From contig JASJZH010000001.1 of the NCBI GenBank assembly GCA_037178975.1, positions 558,001 through 622,000 on the forward strand: a stretch of 64,000 nt of DNA, written 5' to 3'. This document shows positions 11,334 to 21,533 of the stretch, piece after piece. The translations under genes and the position numbers were made by a program. Source of the DNA: Oscheius tipulae. Its lineage: Eukaryota > Nematoda > Chromadorea > Rhabditida > Rhabditidae. The notes under the pieces were generated by a model. It did no database searches. It saw only the letters and a list, made by a program, of their open reading frames with translations, and was not told the origin of the DNA. Each line of letters begins with the position of its first letter. Positions within the stretch are counted from its first letter, which is position 1.

Positions 11334-13799
11334 TTAATCCCTGATAGTCCTTGATAAAACTTCTGAATGGAGAATTGCGTACTGGACTAAGCCAGCACGC
11401 CCTGAAACTATCCTCAAAGAAATATCATTCTCTTCTACGAGCCGTGATATTCTGTAAGTACAGGAATACTTGTATTTTGAAGTGGACCTAACTGAGACCC
11501 TTTTAGGTAAAAGTTTGAACTGTGATGTACGTCCATTTGTAGGACATAAGATGAACAGATCAGATAATAGAGTATGACTTACACCTAAAAGTATTTTTCG
11601 AGCAAAAAGGAGGTCATTGACTAGTCTTCTAGTCTGAAGAGGGCAAAGTTTAAAGCTACATAGGCGAGAATCATAACTTGGCATATCTCTATATGACGCA
11701 CCATGATGGTTTTTCAGCCAAAGAATTCGTGAAAAATCTCTCTGAACTTTTTCTATTGCGTTTACATCTTTTTTCAGATGAGGGCACCAAATTAAAGAAC
11801 CAAATTCTAATCTTGATCTAACATAAGTAACAAAGAGCTTAGTTAGCAACTTTGGATCATTGGTTAGAAATATTCTGAAGATTCTAAACATAGTTATATT
11901 TGCAGATTTAACCATATGAACATACTGGGGTCTGAATGATAACGAACTGTCATAACGTATTCCTAAATCGCGTACAGAATCTCTACTCTGGATGAGAAAA
12001 CCATTTACATGATACAGATGCTTGAGGTTTTTAGAACCCAGATGTAAAACGAAAGTCTTGTTTTCAGCAATTTTCAGTTTTACCTTACTAAAGAACAAAA
12101 CTATGCTATCTATGGACCTCTGAAGTAAGGAGCTATACTCCAAACTACTTTTTTCATCGTATGACATATAAAGTTTAACATCATCCGCAAATTGAGTAAG
12201 CTTTACCTCACGTGGTAGGTTTGAGAATCGTATGATGTTTGCTACATAGAGATTGAATAGAATAGGACCAATAACACTCCCTTGAGGAACACCGGATTTT
12301 ATAGAAAGCCAATCACTAAAGGAAGTGTTAAACTTAACACAAAACAAGCGATCAGTCAAGAAGGATTTTAGCCAACTGAATAAATTTCCTCTGATTCCAT
12401 AGGTTTTCAATAATTCAAGGAGAATAGTGTGGTTAACTGTGTCAAAAGCCTTCATAACATCAATGTACACCACATCTACTGACTTTTTAGAACTCAGTTC
12501 ATACTGCCAATCGGCGATATCAGCGCACAACGCATTGTCAATGCCACTCTTGGCCCTAAACCCAAACTGTTGCTTAGGAATGATATTATTAGCTCTGACC
12601 CATTTGTCAATGTGTCTTTTAACTATTTTTTCCATTAACTTACAGGACGTAGACGTTATAGATATTGGTCTAAAGTCATTTACTTGATTGGCTGAATTGG
12701 TTTTAGGAATAGCTGTAACTATTGCTTTTTTCCAAATCAAGGGTACTTGACCTAGGCGTAGGGAAAAGTTAAAAATGTGTGCAAGAGGGACTGCGAGATT
12801 ATTTAGACATTTTTTGAATACAATCTGTGGTATTTTATAGGCAGTGACAGAACAGCTAGACTTTAGAGATCTACTTTCACCAATAATATCGAAGGGGAAA
12901 ATAGTGAAAGTAGAAAGAATTTGACCACTGAAGTGGCCAACATTAGTTTCTGGTGTGCGATCATCACAGAAAACCGACTCAAAATACGAGGCAAAAGCGT
13001 TAGCAATATCATCATCCTTACGATAGGCTGTACCCTCGGAAGAGATAATCAATGATTTAGCCTTAGAAGCAAGTTTTACTTTTACGTACTGGTAAAGAGC
13101 TTTACCATGGAGATTTATTAAAACCTTATCTTGTTTCTTAACAGAATAATTATACATAGCTTTAGTCAGCTTATGACTGACCCTCAAGTAAGCATCACCA
13201 AGATGTGGTGTAGTCTCATTAAAAAGTCGGTCTCTTTTATAGAGCAATCTCCTAATATGGACAGGTAGGGTCTTAAGGGGGTCTTTTTTGAAACATGTAG
13301 GCGTAAATCTATCTACTATGCATGTCACAATCGCACTAAACTTTGAATACAACTCATCGACATCTCTAAAACCTGAGAGTGAAGTTTCCCAATCAATAAT
13401 AGAAAGTTCGTTGTTTATACTGTCAAAATCTGCCCTTTTATAATTAGCAAAGGGAAGGTCAATACCAGTCAATTCAGAGGACAAAACCACGTCAAATTTT
13501 ATGACGCAATGATCAGAATTTCCAATCGGGGCTAATTTTATAGTATTAGAAACTACACAGTCTTCCGACGAACAAATCCAGTCAAGAATATTATTATTAC
13601 ACGTAACAAAGTCTACGTTATTTTTTAAGATCAGGTTATTCAATAGATCGAAATAAACTAAGGCCCTAGGATGTCCTATGGGAATATTAAAATCACCAAG
13701 AACTACAGTAGAGGAAGGCCCACAACTAACCATGTCTTGAATGAATTCAATTAGATTGTTACAATCAATAACTTTCGTATTAGGAGGCCTATAGACCAA
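11334..13799 (-). CDS. LINE ORF2: reverse transcriptase with partial endonuclease
   Basis: The product is about 820 aa. It starts in the C-terminal half of an APE-type endonuclease (VYRPPN; VVLGDFNIPI; NSDHCVIKF). The reverse transcriptase follows, with DFRPISITS, KQQFGFRAKSG, VDVVYIDVMKAFDTVNH, SGVPQGSVIGPILFNLY and the catalytic QFADDVKLY (YADD-type box with Phe). A C-terminal region containing HLKKDVNAIEKVQRDFSR is typical of Jockey/CR1 elements. The first codon is not ATG (TTG). In the upstream frame the endonuclease N-terminus (CLYLNARSLKNKFDSF, DVIAVTETWLS) ends at a stop near 13808. The segment joining the two halves is deleted and the frames differ. Confidence 0.9.
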   Translation of the reverse strand: MVYRPPNTKVIDCNNLIEFIQDMVSCGPSSTVVLGDFNIPIGHPRALVYFDLLNNLILKNNVDFVTCNNNILDWICSSEDCVVSNTIKLAPIGNSDHCVIKFDVVLSSELTGIDLPFANYKRADFDSINNELSIIDWETSLSGFRDVDELYSKFSAIVTCIVDRFTPTCFKKDPLKTLPVHIRRLLYKRDRLFNETTPHLGDAYLRVSHKLTKAMYNYSVKKQDKVLINLHGKALYQYVKVKLASKAKSLIISSEGTAYRKDDDIANAFASYFESVFCDDRTPETNVGHFSGQILSTFTIFPFDIIGESRSLKSSCSVTAYKIPQIVFKKCLNNLAVPLAHIFNFSLRLGQVPLIWKKAIVTAIPKTNSANQVNDFRPISITSTSCKLMEKIVKRHIDKWVRANNIIPKQQFGFRAKSGIDNALCADIADWQYELSSKKSVDVVYIDVMKAFDTVNHTILLELLKTYGIRGNLFSWLKSFLTDRLFCVKFNTSFSDWLSIKSGVPQGSVIGPILFNLYVANIIRFSNLPREVKLTQFADDVKLYMSYDEKSSLEYSSLLQRSIDSIVLFFSKVKLKIAENKTFVLHLGSKNLKHLYHVNGFLIQSRDSVRDLGIRYDSSLSFRPQYVHMVKSANITMFRIFRIFLTNDPKLLTKLFVTYVRSRLEFGSLIWCPHLKKDVNAIEKVQRDFSRILWLKNHHGASYRDMPSYDSRLCSFKLCPLQTRRLVNDLLFARKILLGVSHTLLSDLFILCPTNGRTSQFKLLPKRVSVRSTSKYKYSCTYRISRLVEENDISLRIVSGRAGLVQYAILHSEVLSRTIRD

Positions 13800-13962
13800 A
13801 ACTAATCGAATTCAGAAACATGACTCGATAACCATGTTTCAGTTACGGCTATAACATCACTTTTGTGATGTGCTATCATGTTACGAAAACTATCAAATTT
13901 GTTTTTTAAACTACGAGCATTTAAATAAAGGCAGTTAAGATTACATTGAGAAGCAGAAGTTA

Positions 13963-14841
13963 TCAATGGTTTAAAGATTTTTTACTAACCTGCTGATAGT
14001 TGTCTCTCCTTCCTCGACGCTTCGTTACGTTGGCATAGGTCTGTTTGTCTGTGATCTGTTCGTTCCATTTGTTCTTGACCTCGTCAAACTCCTCGTCAGT
14101 CAAGATGAACTCTTCCTTGGTCCTTTTGTTGACAATTTTTCCTTCGTTGTAGTTGATGAACAGCTCCATCTTTGTCGTTCCATTAATAGCCAAGTTTGTC
14201 CTCTTTAGTCGAAGAGCGAATCCTTTGATACGATCATTGAGCGAGAGAGAGGGACGAATGAAGGTTCCCGATAGGTCAAAGTCCGGATGAAGATTCCCAA
14301 ACAACTTCCTCCCTTCATTTTTGGCCTGTTTGGCGCAGATGCGAATCCTAGCCAGGACCTCCCTTTGTAAGGAAGAGGAGGGAAGAACGAGTTTGAGCAA
14401 TCTAGAACCACCATTAGAGCCAACCTTACCCATTCTGTAGAAGGAGGTCACTTGGAAGGGAAGATTGAGACTGTTGAAGATGTACCCAAGACGATTCCTA
14501 TCCTCTTCGTACTGAAGTTGCGCGGTCTTGTTTGTATCTTCTTTGAAACCACTTATGACAAGGGAGCGACGTCTCTCGATCTGCTCGAATGTTTCCTCTT
14601 TCTTTTCCATGACAGTCTGTGTTGCAGTTGGTTTCACATCAGGAGTATCCGGCAGAAGAACCATCAATGCAGAACAAATGGCCATGAAGGCTGCAGCGTA
14701 GTCACCGTTGAACTCCTTGCAGAACTTTTTAAGATCCTCTTTTGACTTGATTTCCTGTGTAGCTGGTTTGGTAGCGACATCTGGGTCCCTTGTAGTAGTA
14801 GAAGCGTTCTCTTTTGTGAAGCGATTTTCGGAAGCAACCAT
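13963..14841 (-). CDS. LINE ORF1 protein
   Basis: A 292-aa basic protein starting 33 nt inside the element. Residues about 90-200 contain RRSLVISGFKED, LPFQVTSFYRMGKV and RLLKLVLPSS, matching the RRM-like nucleic-acid-binding fold of ORF1 proteins in Jockey/CR1-group elements. The tail is Lys/Arg-rich (KRRGRRDNYQQVSKKS). ORF1 proteins bind element RNA and act as chaperones during retrotransposition. The reading frame is intact. It lacks a CCHC knuckle. Confidence 0.75.
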   Translation of the reverse strand: MVASENRFTKENASTTTRDPDVATKPATQEIKSKEDLKKFCKEFNGDYAAAFMAICSALMVLLPDTPDVKPTATQTVMEKKEETFEQIERRRSLVISGFKEDTNKTAQLQYEEDRNRLGYIFNSLNLPFQVTSFYRMGKVGSNGGSRLLKLVLPSSSLQREVLARIRICAKQAKNEGRKLFGNLHPDFDLSGTFIRPSLSLNDRIKGFALRLKRTNLAINGTTKMELFINYNEGKIVNKRTKEEFILTDEEFDEVKNKWNEQITDKQTYANVTKRRGRRDNYQQVSKKSLNH

Positions 14842-15705
14842 AATTGATGGAAACAGAACAAAGATTGAACAAAGATGTTATGGCTATGAAGATAGGCAAT
14901 CCCACGACCGGCCTGTAGAATCCAAGAATACACTTGGTTGTCATTGTATTGTATTGACAGGTCGTGAATAACTGAACTAGCAAAAGAAGTGACGCTATCA
15001 ACAAAAGATTCACCTGCATGCAAGCTTCCGTTAGCCATAAATTCCATGACATATCCGCTGCGCATATCATCGGTTCCGTCTTCAAAGTAGAACGAGCCCA
15101 ATATGCGAACAATGTTTTGGTGACAAATCACCTGAAAGGGAGCAAAAGGCTGAATATTATTCGAGATAGGCATTAGCATTTTTTTTCGGGCACCACGTTC
15201 GTGGCTAGAAACATGCAAAATCTCGTCAGTTTTTATTCATATTTGAGCCCATTTTCAGTAAAAAGTGTCCCGCCACGAACATGTTAAAGGACTATGTTTT
15301 CAACTTCCCTGCTGACCAGACTATAGATCAAGGCGACAATTTTGAAGACTATTGAAAAAACAAAAATGCTCTCTTTTATTCGAAAATGTGTATGTAGACA
15401 GTGCTTCTATTCGAACCTCTTCGGTACTCACTTTGGCTAAGGTTTTGACTTCCTGTTCCCTGTACTTATTCGGACTTGAGAACACCTTGACCATGACGTT
15501 TCTATTGCGAAATTAAAATTCTAGTCAGAAAGAAACCTCACCCGTGGATGTCATGTTTAGCCGCGTAAAGAGCTCCTTCACCGCCCACATCTTTCTTGAT
15601 CAGCTCGGAAAAGTGGCCTCTCGTGAAGCGAGTAAAGCCTAAAACAGTATGTAAAACAATTCGAAAGGCACCTGTTTCAGCTAGTTCCCAACTGGATGAA
15701 GCCAT

Positions 15706-16120
15706 TCAGGAACAGATGATAGAAATGTTGGTTGGAGAAGTTTTGGTGAGAACTGATAACGTGGAATCGATAGTGACTTCGAAAGGAAAAATCACAGGGA
15801 GGTGGAGATCTGAAACAGTCGAGCCAGCCTACCTACACCCTCAGAGTTCTAGTACAAACCTCTCAAGGGGAATCAAGAAACCACCCTCTCCACCTCAAAT
15901 CAAAAGCTATCTAGTCATAAAGTTTCCCCCCACTTTCTGTTCCATTGCACTCTCCGGCCAGCAATCCCCCTCTTCAATCTGACACATTACTCAAAAACCA
16001 TTCGGTCCGGAAGCGGGGATAGAATGCCCCTTTAGGCCATTGATCTTCGACGGCCGACGAACTACTCTTTCTCTCGTGGGTCTTCCAGAGTAGTAGCGTA
16101 AAGTTTTGAAAGGGGCCAGG
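15706..16120. promoter_or_regulatory. Divergent promoter region
   Basis: The roughly 400-bp gap separates the divergent starts of kinase-kelch copy A (-) and the membrane-family gene at 16121 (+). The part next to copy A is homologous to the segment before copy B: a CACGTTATCAGTTC core is shared, at about 15753-15766 inverted and near 39338. A conserved promoter element is therefore likely. No TATA box is obvious. Confidence 0.4.
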
Positions 16121-17648
16121 ATGGAATTCTTCGCCCAGGCTGTTGGAAGAAGTGGAGCTTCGAACAATCCCTATGTCTACGAGTCTGGGTGAGTTCTCTC
16201 TGTCTTTCTGTCTCTCTGTCTATGTCTCTCTGTCTGTCACTCTCTTTGATCAGCCCATTCCAGAACTCCCAGCTACATTTTCATCGCCTTGTGCGTTTTC
16301 GAATTTCTACTGAAAGTCGTCTTTTCCGTCCTCCTCATGACCATGGACGATTTCACTGACTGTTCTTCTCCATGTTGGATCCTTCTTGGGAGCATTGTTC
16401 TCAGTTTCTACTTCTTACTTTTCGTCTACACCAATGAGGACCTGGTAAAACTGTTTCTCATAAAAATTGTAAAAATAGTCTTAGACTATCAAACACCGGT
16501 ATGGATCTCTGAAACTCTTCGTTCAACCACTCGTCTATCTTGCGGCCCTGGTCGGTTCTGTGTTTTTCGCCAGGGTTTTCGGTCTCTGGAGGGGACAATG
16601 GAGTCCATCTTTTGGGAACAGATAAGGCTTGAGATTAAGAGGACTCGCATTTTGAATTTAGATTAACTGCTCTGATAGCCACCAAAGAGAGGGACAGCTT
16701 GGGAGGTCAGGGCTCAGAGGAGAGAGAGAGAGAGAGACAGAGAAGAGCACACAACGAACATTCTAATCCAGTACCCATAAATCCCGCTTCCAGAACGTCT
16801 TGTCAAAGCTGTACGTGGCCTATGCCCTTTCGAAATGTGTGGCTCCCCACGGGACAACCGCTCCAACAATTGACGTTACCCGCCTGTCGGGATGGATGCT
16901 CGTTCTCATAGCAGCCACGGCGGCAATAGATATCGGCCTGGTTTGGATAGGAACCCAGTATGATGTTCAGACCTATGACGTAAGAATAATAGGATATCCT
17001 TGACAGTTTTTTCAGCCAAACAAGGGCAGTTTCCTGTATAAAAAGACCAGGACTTTCGAGGAGAGAGACGGCCCACTGGGTATTATTGAGAGTGGATCAT
17101 TTCGAATTATTCTACAGAACCTGAGTCCGGAGGTTGGTCAGTCTCTGTAATTCTGTTTCTCAGTCTTTCTGACTCTGCTTTTCTGTCTCTGTGTCTCTAT
17201 ATCTTTAACTTTCAGCCCTTCAACGAAAAGAATATCGAAGTCAAGAGAAAGGTCGGATCTGTCAAAAAGACTAATACTACTGGTTTCGGCGACTCTGAAT
17301 CCTACTCCAAAGTCGTCCGCTTCACTATCAAGCTGGATCAACCCATTAATCCAGGACATATGGTTACGGTATAATCTTAACTTGTGCCTTTCTCAAAAAT
17401 TCTTCTTTAAGGTGATTCCGGAAACTCATAACGAGCTCGGAGCCATCAAGGTTCCCGACTATCGAGCCTTTGCGCCACAAGTCAGAGAAGTAGTCAAGAC
17501 GAGGATTCGAGCAAACAAGAAGGTTCTCTCGAGACTGACAGAGACCTATGTTCGGATTGTGGAGATGGAATCGGCTCCCATGCTTGTCCCGACTGGGAAT
17601 GGAGGCAAGAAGGAAGAGAGACAACCGGTTGTTTCTTTCGCAAAGTGA
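16121..17648 (+). CDS. Multi-pass membrane protein with C-terminal beta domain, family member 1
   Basis: Exons include 16121-16188, 16264-16444 and from 16485, then about 16796-16980, 17017-17131, 17216-17369 and 17412-17648. Hydrophobic segments are SYIFIALCVFEFLLKVVF, CWILLGSIVLSFYFLLFVY, a third near VYLAALVGSVFF, and WMLVLIAATAAIDIGLVW. The last ends in QTYD at an exon border, as in members 2 and 6 (ATYD, RDYD). The C-terminal 150 residues are polar and probably beta-rich, with a conserved IPETH motif near the start of the last exon. The splice out of the third exon (about 16627) has no clear GT donor, so one exon may be missed. Function unknown. Confidence 0.6.
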
Positions 17649-17866
17649 TAGTTGTAGTCATAAACTATTGTGAACTTGGTACGATGGAAAAAGTGACAAA
17701 GACAAAGAGACAGAGAGGCCATATCCGAGTCAAAATGTTTAAACCTATCCTTTTATTCATCAGACCTGAATTATGCTGCACGATTCCGTCAGCTACAAAT
17801 AAGATCCCGCCAATTAAAGTTCTTCTATCACCTGTTCCAGTCTCTTTACTCGAGAAATTGATCTCT

Positions 17867-20531
17867 TAGGCGTCTGCTCCAGCTCGAGTTCCTTCTACCG
17901 TCGTCGGTTGAATGTACTTGCTCTCGGTGTCTGTTATTCGATTGTAGTGTTCCACCCTGGTCAGAAAAGGGTATCGGTCGTAGGGAAGAGTCATCCTGGT
18001 TTCAACTTCATCGCCTCTGTCGAGACAGAACGCACGGAGCCCTTTGATACGGAAGGCTCCTTTGACAGTGTGGGGCTCGGGAATGAACTGGAAGGGTACG
18101 TTTTAAAGATCGACACAGATAGACAGAGAGACAGAGAGAGAAAGACAGTCTCACCACAATTTCCCCTCCGGGCGGGATCGTCTTCATGATCCTAACCGTA
18201 AAGTCAATGCTCTGGCTCGATTTGTACTTGATGCAGAAGAATGACCGAATCCTAGTGACTACTCTCTCCACTTTGAACGAGGTAACACTTCGGAAAGTCG
18301 GGTCAACGCAGCCAGGATCTCCAAATTTCACGGCTGTCCGTCCTTTGTTTCGGATGATAATCTTGAAACATCCGGACAGTTCAATGTCCAGACGGTTCTT
18401 GGAATGTGGGTTCTGAAATGAGCCATAGCAACTGTGACGGTGACTGTCATTGTCACTGTCTCTCTGTCCCCCAACTCACATCTCTAATGTATCCCGTATA
18501 TGAGCACAGCTTATACATGTTGTTGTACTTTCTCGGCTGTAATTATGTCTCAATTGATAGCTCTCTCTACTAACATCATAAGTGGCCAAATCACAGTTCC
18601 CGTACATAAAGGCAAAGACGAGATCGATGAGCACTGTCAGGGCAATCATAAGAGTTCGGTGGGTCTTGTACTCTCCCAGTCCGATGTAGTCGTACATCTG
18701 CCCCTCGGCATTATACTCATGTGAGTAGATACCGAAAACAACCGTGCCGAGGATATTCTAAGGCGTTGATTGGAAAGAGTCGAAGGAAAACATACGAGAG
18801 CAGAGCCGACGATGAACAGTGATGAGACTTTTGTGTCCTTCTCCTCGCGAGTCTGGAAACGTTTATATTGTCCGGCCCCGTCCGATTCAGCACGCAAAAC
18901 TTTGGCTTATTGGAAAATGAAGGTTAAGAACCAAATAATGATGCAAAAAAAACAAGTTGTAGGAGTTTTCGGTGCTTACAAGCTTAGGGAAAATGTTATA
19001 AATCGACGCGGGAGTCGAACTCGTGCGACTGCTTCTTTCGTAGTCGGAGCGCTAATCTGGCTGAGCCATGCGTGCAAAGACAAAGACGATTTTTCTCCTG
19101 GGTACATGATCCTTGACAACGGGCCAAGGCTTCATCTTTTTGACGAAGACTACTGTAGCAGCTTAGACTTTGCGATCCATCTGTCCTGCTCTTACACTTT
19201 CTGATCTCAAATGCGCTGGGAACAGAGCCAAGCTATAGACTAAAACCGGAAGACCCTCTTTCACACCCTCACATTATTTTCGTTGCCCACGTAGGGCAGA
19301 AGATAATACAGGTTGAAAGACCACAACAGCATAGCATAGCCGAAATGTTGACCATGGGCCTGTTCAGCGTTTAGGTCTTTCCTGAAGGGGTTCTCGTTGA
19401 AAAATGTTAGAGCGGCCAGGATTTTCTGGAAATGGAATTATTGTAGAACATAGGGGTTGCTACCAAAATGAACATGACTATGCAGATGAGTACGTAGACT
19501 TTGGAATAGGCCCAGCTGAAAGAGATTGTCAGAGACAGAGAGACAGGGAGATAGCGAGACAGACAAAGAGACAGAGAGACGGAAAGACAGAGAGACAGAA
19601 AAAGAGAGACAGACTCACTGTGCCTTGTAGACAGTAGGATTATTTGCCTCCTCCGCCTCATCCTCTTTGGACAGATTAACTGATACGACATCCGTGACAT
19701 CGACTTCCTCAAAATGCTTCTCAGGTTCGATACGAGAGGCCTTCTTGGGAAAGGAACTGTTGACCATTGGAGCAGCCGTGAGGAACAACAGACAAGTGTT
19801 GAGGAAGAATGGAACAGGCTCGTTGCCGGGGTGACCCTGATTACCGACCACAGAGAGACATTCTTGAATCTGACACTGATTCAGGGGGCAATTGATGGGA
19901 GCAGGGAGGAGGAGGATAGATGACAGAGATCAGATCGGAAGAGGTTTGAGGATAGGCAGGGAATCAGAACAAGGGAAGCGTCATTGAATTCTCTGTTTGT
20001 CTGAATACAGAAGCAAAATTTTATTTTACCCTGAGGATCACAGTGTCGATTCCATTGTACGCACGCTTCTGACAGCACTCCTTCGCATTCTTCTTGTTGA
20101 TGAGAGTGGCCCTTTTGCATAACTGGTTGTGGTCCTTCACGATGTATGTGTTCGTGGCGTTGAGACAGACGATGGAGAGGACAAGGAGGAAGAGCTCGCA
20201 TTATTCAGAACTCTGAAGATGGGAAACTAGGGCAGTTTTGAGAGGAATGTTGAGAAAAGAGAAGGCCCCAAAATGGCCAGATTCTATTGGGTGTATAGGC
20301 AGAGAATTCGTTTGTATTCAGAGCTGACTGTCTAGACAGTTTCTGGATAGAATAACTATGAGAAAGGCAACGAGATAGGAAGAGGTCGAGAGACAGGGAT
20401 ACTGAGCGACAGTGAGACTGAGAGACAGAGATTTATTTCGTGACTAGAATGCTGAATACCAATGAGATTTGGCCAATAAGTTCTCTCCCTTTTTCGCCAA
20501 CTTTATATCCAACAATCGAGATGGAGTTCAT
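17867..20531 (-). CDS. Multi-pass membrane protein with Cys-rich extracellular loop, member 2
   Basis: The proposed start is ATG 20531 (MNSISIVGYKVGEKGREL), spliced in phase to LLFLLVLSIVCLNATNTY, a transmembrane segment. The loop has C-x13-CC-x14-C-x4-C, then a second hydrophobic segment, an acidic linker (EDEAEEANNPTVYK), VYVLICIVMFILVATPMFY, and further membrane segments (YAMLLWSFNLYYLLPYV, SSLFIVGSAL, TLMIALTVLIDLVFAFMYG). It then runs ATYD, a short exon, and the C-terminal beta domain with FIPEPHTVKGAF and RAFCLDRGDEVETR. It ends AGADA*. Splice positions and the QTYD/ATYD border match member 1, so they are paralogues. The first intron (about 225 nt) is inferred. Function unknown; a cell-surface role is likely. 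Confidence 0.6.
19003..19076 (-). repeat. tRNA-like / SINE-head element in intron
   Basis: On the minus strand, GCATGGCTCAGCCAGATTAG (box A) is followed by GAGTTCGACTCC (box B). It lies in an intron of the member 2 gene, on the same strand. The anticodon arm does not fold canonically. It shares CATGGCTCAGCC and CGACTACG with the unit near 38455-38530. Confidence 0.45.
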
Positions 20532-20754
20532 CGCTTTTCTCTCTTCTCTTTCAGCGTAAGCTCCCAATCTCTTCCAAAACGTAGAGATTCCAGTGACGGT
20601 TGCCCTCGTTGGTCTTAGCTAGCGGATCTCCTGCAACGACTTCTATCACACTGGAAAAGCCGACCTCGCTCTGATCACCCGTTGCTGTCAGAGCAAGGAC
20701 TACAAGAAGTTCCATCGCTGCCTTGATCGAGAGACTTATTGTCTGAAGAATTGA
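20521..20754 (+). CDS. Small Cys-rich peptide
   Basis: The 3' exon (from about 20633) encodes a peptide with exact spacing C-x16-CC-x10-C-x6-C and ends LKN*. AATAAA follows at 20765. A candidate start MEFIAFLSSLSA (20521) could supply the signal peptide, but I could not phase the join, and an in-frame TAG precedes the Cys exon. The start region overlaps the divergent first exon of member 2. TTTATATCC lies near 20503. Either the first exon is different or this copy is damaged. The Cys spacing is identical to that of the unspliced form at 22874. Confidence 0.5.
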
Positions 20755-20949
20755 TTTGTGACAGAATAAAGGATATTACTGAGAAAGACTATTCGAAAAT
20801 TGATAGGACACAGAGACAATTACATTCTTCACGATTCCCATACTGAACCCGATCATATACAACATGCTAGTTGAGTTCTCTCACACCCACAGTGGCAATT
20901 AGTTGGGCGGTTCTCAGTTGCCAAGATATCTCGTTGCCATTCCAGCAAT

Positions 20950-21469
20950 ATGACAGTCCACGAGCCGACCGACTCTGAGGAATTCGACGAGCTGCTCAAG
21001 ACCAACAGCACCGTGGTCATCGACTTCTTCGCTACCTGGTGCGGACCCTGTAAGATAATGGGACCGAAGTTTCATGTGAGTCAGGCAGAAAAAGATAGGG
21101 GTTGACAAAGAGACAGAAGGAAAGAGAGACATAGAAACAGAGAGACAGGGACAGACAGTCAGAGAGACGGAAAAGACAGAGATGAAGAGACGGGAAAGAC
21201 AAAGAGAGTGAGAGTCTGACAGAAACTGTTTTTTTTTTCAGAAGATGGCAGGCGAGTTTCCAAACATCGTCTTCATTAAGATCGATGTCGATGAGAGTGT
21301 ACGTCATTTTTTACTATATTGTACAGGCTTGCAGGAAGAGATTGTGAGTCGTTATGACATCAAGGTGATGCCTACGTTCATATTTCTCAAGCATGGGAAG
21401 CAGGTGGACGTGGTTGAAGGCAACATGGAGGACCAGCTGAGAGGAAAGATCGCTCATCATTCCAAGTAA
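20950..21469 (+). CDS. Thioredoxin
   Basis: Exons are 20950-21075, 21242-21296 and 21327-21469, giving 324 nt (107 aa), the normal length for cytosolic thioredoxin. The active site is WCGPCK after VVIDFFATW. The cis-proline motif MPTF is in YDIKVMPTFIFLKHGK, and the C-terminus ends GKIAHHSK. It reduces protein disulfides through the CGPC pair. The first intron is a GACAGAGA-rich 166 nt. The second is only 30 nt, and its phase is fixed by the conserved protein sequence on both sides. It is a useful calibrator of intron size in this genome. Confidence 0.95.
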
Positions 21470-21533
21470 ATCTATGAAGTCCTCTGCTCTCTGTCTCTAT
21501 CTCTTAATTAATGCCCTTTGATATTTATTCCCA

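Larger units (their letters stand above)
10896..14874 (-). mobile_element. Non-LTR retrotransposon (Jockey/CR1-like), endonuclease-damaged
   Basis: The element lies on the minus strand with ORF1 (14841-13963), ORF2 (13799-11334), a 3' UTR and a terminal TCTAATCTAATCTAA microsatellite tail instead of poly(A). Both borders are precise because copy B gives the empty site. A 5-bp duplication ATGTT flanks it at 10891-10895 and 14875-14879. The 5' UTR is only about 33 nt. ORF2 has endonuclease and reverse transcriptase but no RNase H that I can see. The middle of the endonuclease is missing, so this copy is probably not autonomous. Confidence 0.85.
7811..15705 (-). pseudogene. Kinase-kelch fusion gene, copy A, interrupted by a LINE
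   Basis: This is an inverted paralogue of the intact gene at 39399-42576, with all exons recognisable. ATG 15705 starts MASSSWELAET; glycine-loop and VMVKVF Lys exons follow; then the kinase exons, the linker, and the kelch exons at about 9950-9546 and 8310-7811. The 3979-bp LINE at 10896-14874 sits inside the exon encoding the catalytic loop, just before HRD. A 683-bp TIR element lies in the intron between the kelch exons. The acceptor AG present in copy B at 40073-40074 (CAATAG) reads CAATAC here. Outside the insertion the exons remain open, so the disruption looks young. A truncated kelch-only product cannot be excluded. Confidence 0.75.
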
